From contig NZ_LT607413.1 in NCBI RefSeq assembly GCF_900091495.1, forward strand, positions 3,472,001-3,536,000: a DNA stretch of 64,000 nucleotides, read 5' to 3'. The notes below the pieces were generated by a model, which worked only from the letters and a program-made list of their open reading frames with translations, was not told the DNA's origin and ran no database searches. The position numbers and the translations under genes were made by a program. Below are positions 1 through 12,000 of this stretch, piece after piece (position 1 is the first letter of the stretch; each line of letters starts with the position of its first letter). Origin of the DNA: Micromonospora echinospora (lineage in GTDB: Bacteria > Actinomycetota > Actinomycetes > Mycobacteriales > Micromonosporaceae).

Positions 1-2
1 CC

Positions 3-3000
3 GTGGCCCGGGTGGTGGCGTTCGAGCTGAAGACCCACCTCGACCTGACCGTCACCGACGACCAGGGCACGGCCAGCCGGTACCGGATCGACCCGCAGGG
101 CTGGATCGTCGCACTGCGGGAGGGGCCGGACGGCACGTTCGCCCCGGTCACGGCCCCCGAGGTGATCTTCGACCTGGACCGTGACCTGAAGCTGCGGGCC
201 GACGCGGCCGGGATCCGCCTGCGACGGCAGATGGCCCTCTACCACGAGCTGCTGAGCGGCACCCCGGTGCAGATGGACGCCGCTGCGGAGCTGGGTCCGG
301 AGCTGGAGACGCACATCCGCCAGGCCCGCGCCGACGCCGACGACCGGGCCCGTGAGTGGATCACCGAGGGCCTGCCCGCCAAACCCGCGAACCCCCTTGC
401 CGTCCACACCGCCCGGGACGACACCGACACCGCCGGGACCCGGGCCGGTCAGGCGCGGCGGCTGCTGGCCGCCGTCCTGCCCTCGGGATGGACTACCACC
501 GGGCCGCTGCCCCAGGCGCCGGACATGCTGCGCCCCGGCACCCGCGTGTGGATCACCCGCCCCCAGGGTGCCGCTGCGGCACGTATCGACGTCGACGGCA
601 CGTACCGGCTCTACGACCCGTTCGCCCTCGGGACGGCCGAGCGGACCCTCGACGCCCAGCAGTTCCGGGACGTACTCGCCGGGGCGCAGGCCGTCACCCT
701 GGTCGAGCCCGACGTGCTGACGAGCTGGCTGCTCCAGGACGGCAACTGGGCGGCCTCCCGGCAGCTCGCGGAGGACAACCTCGAGGTGCTGCGCGCCGAC
801 CCGACCGCGGCGCGGCTGACGCAGGACCAGCAGCAGGCCCGGCCGGCGTCACCCTCGACCGCGCCGGCCCAGCCCGAAACCGTCCAGCCCGACGCGGCCC
901 GGCCCGGGACGACCCCGGCACCCGCCGGCGATCCGGTCCTCGACCGGCACCGTGCCCTGCTCGACGCCATCCGGGCCGGACAACTGACCGCCGCGTACGA
1001 CTACCTCGCCGCCGCCGACGCGACGGCCCGGCACCGAGCGCTCGCCGACGCGGTGGCCGCAGTGGTACCGGCCGACCCGACGGCTCCGGCCGACCCGGCC
1101 GCCCCGGCCGGGCTGCGGGCCCTGGCGGACCTCGTCGACGCCGACCCCCGGGTGACCCGACCCCGGCCGGGGCCGGAGGCCGTCTCCGACGCCGGCATCC
1201 TGCGGGCCGTGGCCGACATCCTCGACCCGGCCGTCGGCGCACTGGACACCTTCCGGGCCATCGCCTCCGCCGCGTGGACCATCAACCCTCCGCAGAACTG
1301 GCCGGACACTCTGCAAGCCCTGACCGAGCTGCCCACGGCGGCCGGCCGCGACGTGGCGACGCTGCGCGACGCGCTCGACATCATCGAGCGGCAGCGGTTG
1401 CACGGCGTCGCCGACCTGCTCGACGGCCTGACCCCGGACGACGCCGGTGCGGTCGCCGCCGCGGTGACCGCGTCCGGGACGACCGCGACCGACCTGGCTG
1501 ACGCGTGGCGGGACGTCTCCACCGCCGCCGACCTGATCCCGGCGCTGCCCCCACCAGCCGCCACCTGGGCCGGCACGGCGGACACCGTACTGCCGCCGGC
1601 CGACGTCGTGCACCATCCGATGCCCCCGGTCACCGCCGCCCTCGACGAGTGGCTCACCATCGGCGACTGGGAGGACTCCCGTACTTTCCTTGACGACCAC
1701 GGGGCGGAGCTGCTCTCCGACCGGGCGCACAGCGCGCTGCAGATCCGCCGGGCGGGACTGCCCCACAACGTCGACCTCGCCGCCCGGGACGCGCTGCTCA
1801 CCCTGGCCCGCTACGGTCACCTCGACGACGGATACCGGTACCTGCTCGGCCCCACCCCGCCGGCGTCGGCAGCGGCCGGGACCCCGAACCCGCTGCCGGG
1901 AGCGCCGACCGGGCGGCAGGAGTTGCTGACCAGGCTGCTGGCCCGGCCGGACGTGGCCGACCCGGCCGCCGTGTCGGCCCTCGGCTACCTGGCCGCCACC
2001 CTCGACGGTCCGGTCAACGCCGTGGACGCGGCGATCCTGCACCTGACCGCCGACGCGCTCGCCGGCCTGAACATCGCCGACGCCGCCGTCACCACGCTGG
2101 TGCGGGACGCGCGTCAGACCCTCTCCGCGCCGCAGCGGCAACAGTGGGCCGAGACGATCCGCCACCTCGCTGACAACGCCACCGGCACCCGTGGGCCGGC
2201 ACTGCGTCACGTCGCCGACCGGCTGTTCACCACGACACCGGATCCCGATCCGGCCCCGGACGCTTCGGACGCTTCGGACGCCGAGGTGGCCCGGGTGCGG
2301 CAGGTGACGCGGGAGCGCCTCCAGCAGGCCAGCCAGGAACTCCAGCGCACCGTCGACGACCTCGACCAGGCCCGCCGGGACGAACGCGACGCCCAGGGTG
2401 CCCGGGACGCCGCGGAGGCGTCGCTCGACGCCGCCAGGACCGCCGTCACCCGGGCCGAAGGAGAACGGGCCCGGCTCGAGGAGAACATCGACCACCTCAA
2501 CCGGGCGATGCCGGAACTCGAAGCGGAGGTGACGCGACGGGAGAGGCTGGAGTCAGCGGCCCGGCAGACCGTCGACGACCCCGCCACCAGCCAGGACGAG
2601 TCACGGCGGGCCGCCGCCCGGGCAGAGCTTGACCAGGCGCGGCGGGAACTGGACGTGGCCCGGACGGCGCTGGAGAACGCCACCGGAGACCTCCGGGACG
2701 CCGGACAGGACCTCGACCGGGTCCGCGCGGAGCTGCCGGACCTGCGCCGGCAGGTCGAGACCGCGAGCGAGGAGCTCCGGGCCCGCGACGTCTCGGCGCA
2801 GGCGCACACCAACACCGTACGGATGCTCGACGAGGCCAGGACGGTCCGCGAGGCCGCCCGGGACGCGGCGCAACAGCAGGCGGACGCGATGGCGTTGCCG
2901 GTCCCGCCGGTCCCGCGCAGCACCCCGGTCGTGGACGTGGACACGGCGTTGGCCGAGATCGCCCGCGCCGGCCACGGCCGGTCCGTCGTCCCGGAACTGG

Positions 3001-6000
3001 AGCGCGCGGTACGCGCCGAGCACGGCGGAACGCTCCCGGCGCGCGTGGTGCTGAACACCAACCCGACCCGGCAGGCCGACAACGCCGCGACCGCCCCGGC
3101 GGACGAGACCGCCGTACACGAGCTGGACCGGGTGCAACTGGCCCGGGACCTCGCCGCGACCCTGGCGGTCCCGGTCGAACTGCGGGTCGACGGTGGCACC
3201 AGCGTCGAGCCGCCGTACCTCGCCTACCCGGGTGGAGAGGTGGTGCGGCTGGACATCACCGGCCGCCCGGAGACCCTCGACGACGCCGTGCGGCGGCTGC
3301 CGCAGCGCGTCCAGGACGACCTGGCCGCCCACCGGGGCCGGCCCGACGTGAACTCCCGGCTGGAGATCCTGCACGAGGCGGAGATCGAGTCGCGGCAGGA
3401 CTTCGCCACGGCGGTGGTCGCCCTGGTGGAGAACCTGAACCGACACCAGGGATACCTGGCCCACCGGTGGATCACCCAGGCCGTCCCGCCGGTCGACGCC
3501 GCCGGCCTACGGGCCTTGACTGACGGCCTGGACACCCGGGCCTGGCCGGAGCCCACCAGCACGCCGCCGGCCGGACCGGTGGAGACCGGCCGCCCCGACG
3601 CCGTGGCCGCCGCCTGGCTGGCGTACATCCCGCAGCACCGCGCCGAAATGCTCGCCGACATGCTGGACGCCGTCCCCGGGCTCGGGTTCGTCGTGGGCCG
3701 GCCGACCCGTGAACTGCCGGCCGACCAACGCCCGGGTGCCCGGGTGCTGGCCGTGGCCGGGTCCACGGCCGCCGCCGGGGTGGTCCTGCCCACCACGCAA
3801 CTGCACTGGTACGAACCCGCCCGCAACCAGATCCACACCGGCAGCATGCAGATGCTCGGCACCTGGGCCAAACGCCGGGCCGGCGAGGACGCCCGACCGG
3901 ACGACATCTGGTACATCGTCCTGACACCGAACGGGACCGACCGCCCCCGTGACCCGTCGGCCCTCGCGCACCACGTCGACGTGGCAGCGCGGACCACGTC
4001 GACGTCGACCCCGCCGGTCGAGCCGGCCCCTCCGGCGGACGTGGCCGGTGCGGTACGCGGTGACGTGTCGCTGCCGGGGGGTGCGGCGGCGTTCGAGTGG
4101 GCTGGTGCGGCTTCGGCCGATGGCGGGGTTGGGTCGTCGTCGGGGTGGGCGGCTGGGGTGGAGCCGTCGGTGGTGCGGGTTGTTGGTGGTTGGCGTGTGT
4201 CGTATCGCAGCATGGAGGGTTTGCCTTCGTGGGGCGAGATGACGCGGGTGTATTCGGATCGGTTTACGTGGCGGGGTCCGGAGCCGTTGCGGTTCGTGTC
4301 GACGCCGGGGGAGGGGCGTCCGTTCCGGGTGGAGACGGCGGGGGAGGACGCGGGGGTACGGGTCTACGTCGATTATTGGGTGCGTGGTGAGTCGGGGACG
4401 GTGGTGTTCCGTCTTCGGTTGGAGCCTGACGCGGACGTGGTTGAGGAATCCATTCTGCGCACGTTGGGTGCTGTCGAGCAGTGGGTGGTGCGGACTAACG
4501 AGCGGTTGCGGCCGGAGGGTGGGCCGCCGGCGGTGGCGGTGGTGTTCGATCCGGCCGCGGAGACGGTGGTTCGGCTCAGCCCTTACGGCAGTGGCCTGAA
4601 GAACAGTAAGGATGTCTGGGTCAGCGAGGACGGTTCGGCGGGTCGGATCAACCAGCTGCACTGGCTTGCGGGTCTTCCGTCCCGCGCTTACGGGCATGAG
4701 TTGAAGCATTTCGCCGGGGTGCCGCACGATGGTTCGCCGGGTGATCTGCTCAGGACGGCCAGGGGTGTGGGTGACGATCATCTGCATGAGCCGGGGTTCA
4801 CCGAGTGGGAGCTCGACCAGATCCGGGATACGGCTGCTTCGTATGTGGCTCCCACGGTCGCGCCTCGGCCGGCTGGGTCGTCCGGGTCGGGCTCGGTGTC
4901 GTCGGAGCCGGTTTCCGGTTCGCTGCCGGGCCGGCCGGCGGCGATGGAATGGCATCCCCCGGACGACTCCGAGGCGGACGGACAGCCGTCCGGCCCAGCG
5001 GAAGGTGACCCCTCCGGTCTTGACCCGGAGGTTTTTCCGTTGTGGGACGACCCGCTGGCCGGACTCGATCTGACGACACCGGCGGCCGGCTCGGGATGGT
5101 CGCCGTCGGGCGGGCAGAGGCCGGACTGGGAAAGGGAGGTGGCGGACGCCACCGGCTCCTTGAAGCTCGCTGGAGCCGCTGCCGAGGCGGCGTTCGGCAG
5201 GTGGGCGCGCGAGGTGTTCGAATTCGATCCCGCAACTCTTGACCCGAGGCCGAACTACGTCTTCAACGAGTCGGTGTTGGACACCTACCGGGAAGAGCTG
5301 GAGAAGAAAGGCATCACCACTCCGGCTGGATTGAGCGGATGGCTGGCCCGCCAACTGGCCAAGGAACTCGCCCCGGGGGGATCGCCGAGGCTCAGGGAGA
5401 TTCTTCCGTATCCGGATCCGGAGAACATGTCCGAGCAGCAACGAGACGCCCTGCACCGGATCTGGATCGACAAGATTGCAAACCCCCGATCCGTGAGTTA
5501 CGAAATCACCCATGTCGCTCTCCATCTGCTGGCCATGGGATTGGGCCAGCAGATGCGGATCCATCATCCGTTCGGCGACCCGTACGAGGACATTGGCCCG
5601 CCGTCCGATGACGGTGCCATCCCACGCCCCGTCGTGTGGTGGAAGGGTGGTTACATCGTCCTCATACCTCGTGACTCGGCCGACATCCTCGCCCGCATCG
5701 CCAGCGGCTACCGGCGGAAGTGGCCCGACCGCGTACGGTCGCGATGGGACAGCCTTTTCAGCGGGGCGCTCGGTCTGCTGAAGGACAGGATCGACACGGC
5801 GGAAGAGAATTCTCCCGGGCCTCACCGGTCCGTCCTGCGACACAAACTCGACCGCGACCTCGCGGCCATCGGTAAGCGCCCCTTCTCTCCTCGCCGCCAA
5901 GCCGAAGAACTTGACGCATACCACCGGTACCTCACCGGCCTCAGCGGCGACGGCGCCTGGACAGGTGACTACCGATGGGAACTCAAAGACCCGTTCACCC

Positions 6001-9000
6001 TCCGTATCGCTGCCCACGTCAAGGCCAACAGTGGCGCGTACGCGGAATTGCGCTTCCGGCTGGGCGGCAAGGACGTGCAACTCACTCGTGTCGACCACGT
6101 GGTCCTACCGGGCGATAGGGTCGCTGTCGACTTCGGGTCGGTCAACGGGGAGGGTGTCGGCATTGTCAAGATCCCGTACCTGGCCGACGGCGCCGAGAAG
6201 TTTGCCTACCGCGAGATCGAGCGCAGATTTTCTGACAGCGAGCTGGCTGAACTGAGAGGCAGCGCACCCGGCCATGTGTGGCAACTCGACGAGCCGTCGG
6301 TCAGCTCCCTCTTTCACATCACGGCGGGCTTGGACCCCAAGAAGGGTCTATTGACCCGCTCCTTCGGCAAGGGCTCGGAGGGCAACAAACTCCAGAGAGT
6401 CCGGATCCCGGTCGTCAAAGTGGCCGACGGAAGTTCATTTGTCATACCGGGGAACATGAAGGAGGCCATTCTTCGGCTCGGGTACGGCCCGGATGGTCGA
6501 CCCATCGCGGTCGTGGTGATGCCGGCTGAGAAGAGCGGGGTTGAGCGGGACCTTTATCTGCAACTGGTCAATCCTGCCCCCACCGTCGCCGACATCGAGT
6601 TGCTGCGCAAAACGGCGCTGTGGGAAAGAGACGTGCATTGGTGGAGCACTTCCCGGGTTGAATCTTTCGATGACACAATTGGCTCGAATGGTCGATTGCC
6701 TAGTCCTCTGAGTTTCACTCTCGGTGGCATAGGGGCCAAGACGCTAGATGGGCGGGAGGTGAATCTCGCCCCTGGGACGCCGGTCACTTTGCAGGTGGGG
6801 AAGCGGCTCCGGCCGGTCGGGAATGATGACGCCGTCAACGAGGTTGTCGTCGTGGTCAAGGTGCCCCTGGTCCCAGAACCGAACGCGCCGGCGTCCGAAC
6901 CCGAATACGCCTTCCGGGTCTTCGTCAGGGATGAAGCGGATTACGCCGCTCTCATAAGGCAGCTCAGAAACCGGCGGACGTTGCTCGACCAGCGCCGAGA
7001 GCGAGCTGAGTCGGGAGGTCGGCGGGCCCCGAAGCGTCCGCGCATCCAGGATGGATCGTCGCAGCCCGGCCCGGCGACCGCGCCACACCAGCCGCCACCC
7101 CCACCCGATATGGCTGGTGAGGCGGGACGTGGGGATGTGTTGCTTCCGAGTCAGTTGTCGCCGGCTGAGGTGTCGGTCTGGTTCCCGTGGCTGGGCAGCG
7201 TGAACCCGGGCCGTGCTGACGATCCGGACAGTCCGAACTCGCGGAGGCGGGATTCCGCGACGAACTGTGTGTTGGCGGCGGTCGGTACGGACATGTCGTT
7301 GGCGGATGGGGTGGGGTGGCAGGTGCCGCCGGAGGTGCCGTCGCCGGTGGGGTGGTTGCAGCGGTTTGCGGGTCGGCCGTTGGTGGAGGTGGCCGATTAC
7401 GAGGCGGTGGTGGAGGTGATGGCTGGGGCGGAGCCGGGTGCCCGGGGTGTGTTGGTGACGACGGGTGTGGGTGACGAGGTTTCCCATGCGGTGAACGTGG
7501 TGCGTACCTATGACGGGAGGGTGGTGTTCCTCGACGGTCAGCTTGGTGGGCTGGCGCGGGGGCCGGTGGAGCCTGGCCGGTTGCGGTTCGTGGCGACCAC
7601 CGACGGTGTGGGTATCCCGCGCCCGCCGGCGGGGGTGGCAGACGCCGCGACCGTGACCGTTGCGGAGCATGCGGACCTGGCCGGGATGGACGGGAATGCC
7701 CGACCCCCGTCGGAGGCCGTTTCGGTTCCTGTGCCGCTGCCGTCCCTGCCGGCCGGGCTGCTGCGGTCGGACATGTGGGATCGGTTGTTCACGCAGTTCC
7801 TCGACAGGACGGGGGATGGGGTCGCGGCGTCGCTGGATGAGCGGACGCCGGACGCCGTCCGCCACCACCTGCGCGACTCGTTCGACAACTTCGTCGACAG
7901 AACCAACGTTCTCGACCAGGGAAGGGCTGGCCTGTCCTCGGACGACAGGGCGTTGTTGCGGCAGGCACTGGATGCGCGGGGGACGTCGGTTCCCCGCCTC
8001 ACGGGGGCGCTACCGCACCTGCTGTCCGAGGCGTTCTCCGTCAACGTCACCGTGGCTCCGGCCGGGTCCGGACCTCACGAGAACGACGATGTCGCACCCT
8101 GGCATGACCGGACCGTCGCACTGGACCTTCCCGTCGCCCGCCTGTCCGCCGTGCCGGATAGGCGGGGCCCGCTGATCGGCCACTTCGGCGAGGTGTTGGC
8201 GGTGACGTCGTGGCCGGCGGTGGCGGGCTGGCGGTTGGCCTCCGCCGACGTGGCCGGGACGGTGCGGGTCTGGGACATGGACAACGGTGTGCTGCTCCGG
8301 GAGTTGGAGGGCCACTACTCCGGGGTGTTGACGTCGTGGCCGGCGGTGGTGGGCCCGCGGTTGGCCTCCGCCGACGTGGCCGGGGCGGTGCGGGTCTGGG
8401 ACGTGGACAACGGTGTGGTGCTCCGGGAGTTGGGGGGTCACACCGGCGCGGTGGTGGCGTTGACGGGGTGGCCGGCGGTGGCGGGCTGGTGGTTGGCCTC
8501 CGCCGACGTGGCCGGGGCGGTGCGGGTCTGGGACGTGGACAACGGTGTGGTGCTCCGGGAGTTGGGGGGTCACACCGGCGCGGTGGTGGCGTTGACGGGG
8601 TGGCCGGCGGTGGCGGGCCCGCGGTTGGCCTCCGCCGACGCGGCCGGGACGGTGCGGGTCTGGGACGCGGACAACGGTGTGGTGCTCCGGGAGTTGGGGG
8701 GTCACACCGGCGCGGTGGTGGCGTTGACGGGGTGGCCGGCGGTGGCGGGCCCGCGGTTGGCCTCCGCCGACGCGGCCGGGACGGTGCGGGTCTGGGACGC
8801 GGACAACGGTGTGCTGCTCCAGACGTTCGAGGGCAACGACGGCTTGGTGCGGGTGTTGACGTCGTGGCAGGACGAGTCGGGCTGGCGGCGGTTGGCTGCT
8901 GGCGACGTGGCCGGGAGAGTGCGGATCTGGGACGTGGACCGCGGGGTGGTGCTCCAGACGTTGGAGGGCCACGACGGCGTGGAGGCGTTGACGTTGTTGC

Positions 9001-12000
9001 CGGAGGGGCCGGGCCGGTGGCTGTTGGCTGTCGGCCAGAGGCGGGCGGTGCGGTTGTGGTCCCTGTCGGACGGAGTTGCCTGGCCGGTGGGGTTGCCGCT
9101 GGTGTCGGGGGAACGGTTCCGGACAGAGTCGGGTCATGGGTCGGTGGTGGTGTATCCGGAGGGCGTGAGCGCCGGAATCGATGTGGAGCGTCTCGCTGCG
9201 GTGGCGCGGGAGCAGGCGGTGACGGATGCCGAGGCGTGGGCGGCGAGGACGGGGCAGGATCGGCCTGCGGGTGATGCGGTCTGGCGGGTGGTGCTGGCGT
9301 TCGAGGACCGTGGGCATGAGGACGTGCTTGCCCTGACCAAGCGGTTGATTGACGGTGAGTTGGGCGTGGAGGTGCCGGAGGCGGCGGTGATCGAGCTGTC
9401 GCCGTACAGTGCTGACCCGTCCGGTGTGCCTGGGGTGCAGCCACGGACGTTGGTCGAGGTCGCGGCGTTGCGGGCAGCGCGTGCCGAGTCGGGGGCGGTG
9501 GCAATCCTCGGGCGGCATGTGGCGGAGGCGGACCCGGGGGTGGTCCCGCCCGGTCTGGTCGCTGTCGATTTCTCGGGTCGGGAGACGTTCCCGGCGTTGT
9601 TGCGGGAGGTCCAGGCGCGTCCGATCAACGAGGACGTTGACCTTGATTATCGGGGCCGGCGGAGGCTGGCTGGATTGCCCGTTCACCATGGGCCGTACCT
9701 CCTGCCTTTCGACCTGCATTGGGCGCGGTTGAGGCAGCGGGCGTTCTCGCATTTCCGGGATTGGGTGTTCCTCCCGGATGTGCCGTCGGAGCGTGGTTTG
9801 CGGGTGACGCAGCTGCGGCAGGCGGAGTTGCTCGCGGGGGAGATCGCGGCGGCGAGTGTGGGAGAGCGCCTGGCGGGGGTGCCGGATGTGGGGCCGGCGG
9901 GGTGGGTGCCGGCTGGCGCGCGGGTGTTGGTGGTGGGTGTGCCGGGGCCGTATCCGGGCGATCCCAAGGCGGTCGTGCCGTCTTTGTTCGACTTCCTTAA
10001 TGGCGCGTTGCCGCCAGCGGCGTCGGGGTTGCGGGAGCCGGTGTACGTGGTGGTGCACGGGTTCGGTGGGTGGACGTCGACGGTGGTGTTGACGCATGCG
10101 GCCGAGGACGACCTGTGGCCGGTGCGGATGGATGAGTTGGCCACCGGCGGGCCGGCGGGTGGGGGCCTTCGGGCGGCGCGGGATCTGGTCGAGGCGGAGG
10201 GGTGGACCCGCGTGTTGGCCGAGGTGGAGGGGATCCCGGAGACGGTTGGGGCGGCGGCTCTGGGGCGGGTCGGTTGGGCCGGGGAGCTGAGGGCGGCGCT
10301 TCCCGAGGTGGCGGGTGATCCGGCGGCTGTGGACGGGCAGCGTCGGATGGGTGAGCGAATTGACCAGTTGGTGGCGTTGGGTGAGCGGCTGGTCGGGCTC
10401 ACGCGCGGGTGGACGGGTGAGGGCGCGCTCCCGGTGGGGACGGATCGGCCTGATCTGCGGCTGGAGAGGTGGGCCGGCGACGAGCGGAACCGGCGGCTGG
10501 CGGCGGCGTTGGTGGCGACTGACGACGTGGTGGCCGAGGAGGTGGTGGAACGGGTCGAGGAGGAGATCGACCGGGTGTGGGAGACGGTGGTGGCTCCGGT
10601 GTCGGCGGTCCGGGCGGACGGGGGGGTGCCGGACGCCGCCTCGGAGGTGTTGCGGGCGATGTACCTGGGTGCCTGGGTCTTCTATACGGCACCGGGCCGG
10701 CCGGTGGTGATCGAAAGACCTGAAAACCCCCGCGAGAACCTGCCGGAGGGGGTCCAGAGCGAAAACGGTCGGCGGATTGTCGATCTGTCCGCTGTGCGGG
10801 ATCTGGGGGTGGCGGACTTCGACCGGTTCCTGTCGGAGCATGGCCAGGACGTGGCGTCGTTGTGGTCGACGGAGGGTGCGGTAGCGCAGGTTTCCGAGCT
10901 ACGGGCGGCCCTTGGGGTGTCGCAGCCGCTGCCCTACCTGCGTGTGGTGGGGCGCGTGCCGGAGGTGCCCGAGCAGTGGCGGGCGGAGCTGTTCTCCGCG
11001 GTCAGTGCGTTCGGCCTGGCGCGGCAGTGGTTGGAGGAGCAGGTCTCGTCGTTGCCGGTGGGGTCGGTAGCGCTGCCGGGGCAGGCCGGGGACGGTGCGA
11101 CCGGGTCGGGTGACCAGACGGTGCCCGTTTCCGACGACGGGGTCGCCACTGCGCGTGCGGATTTGATCGGGCGGTGGCGAGATCTTGCCGACGGCCACGC
11201 GAGGCGGATGGACGCCGCTGACCGGGAGTTGCGGCGGATGACCGCCCCCGGTCAGGACGACAGCCCGGCGCGGTCCGCCCTGGCGGGGCTGTCCGACCGG
11301 TACCTCCATGCGATGCAGGGTCTCAGCCGTGCGCGGATGCACCGCACCGTGGACGCCTACGTGGAATCGTTGCCCGCGACCGAGCTCGGGGGGCTGGGGG
11401 ACCGGGTCGGTCAGGTCGAGACAGCGGCCGCAGAGCTGGACCAGCACCTCGGACAGGCGCCTGACACATCGTCGGTGGACGTCATCGACGGTGTGGAGCT
11501 CCGGACGTTGGAGGGTCACACCGGCGCGGTGTGGGCGGTGACGTCGTGGCAGGGGGAGCCGGGCCCACAGGTCGCCTCCGCCAGCGACGACGGAACGGTA
11601 CGGATCTGGGACGCGGTCACCGGTGCGCCGCTCCGGACGTTGCGGGGCCACACCGACGGGGTGGTGGCGGTGGAGTCGTGGCAGGCGGGGCCGGACCGGC
11701 GGGTGGCCACCGCCGACATGCAAGGGGCGGTGTTCGTCTGGGACGCGGTCACCGGTGCGCGGCTCCTGACGTTGCGGGGCCACGTCGGCCCGGTGTGGGC
11801 GGTGACGTCGTGGCCGGGGGAGCCGGGCCCACAGGTGGCCTCCGCCAGCGACGACGGGACGGTGTTCGTCTGGGACGCGGTCACCGGTGCGCGGCTCCTG
11901 ACGTTGGGGGGCCACACCGGCGGTGTCGGGGCGGTGGCGTCGTGGCAGGCGGGGGCGGACCGGCGGTTGGCCTCCGCCGACTGGGCGGACGGGACGGTGT

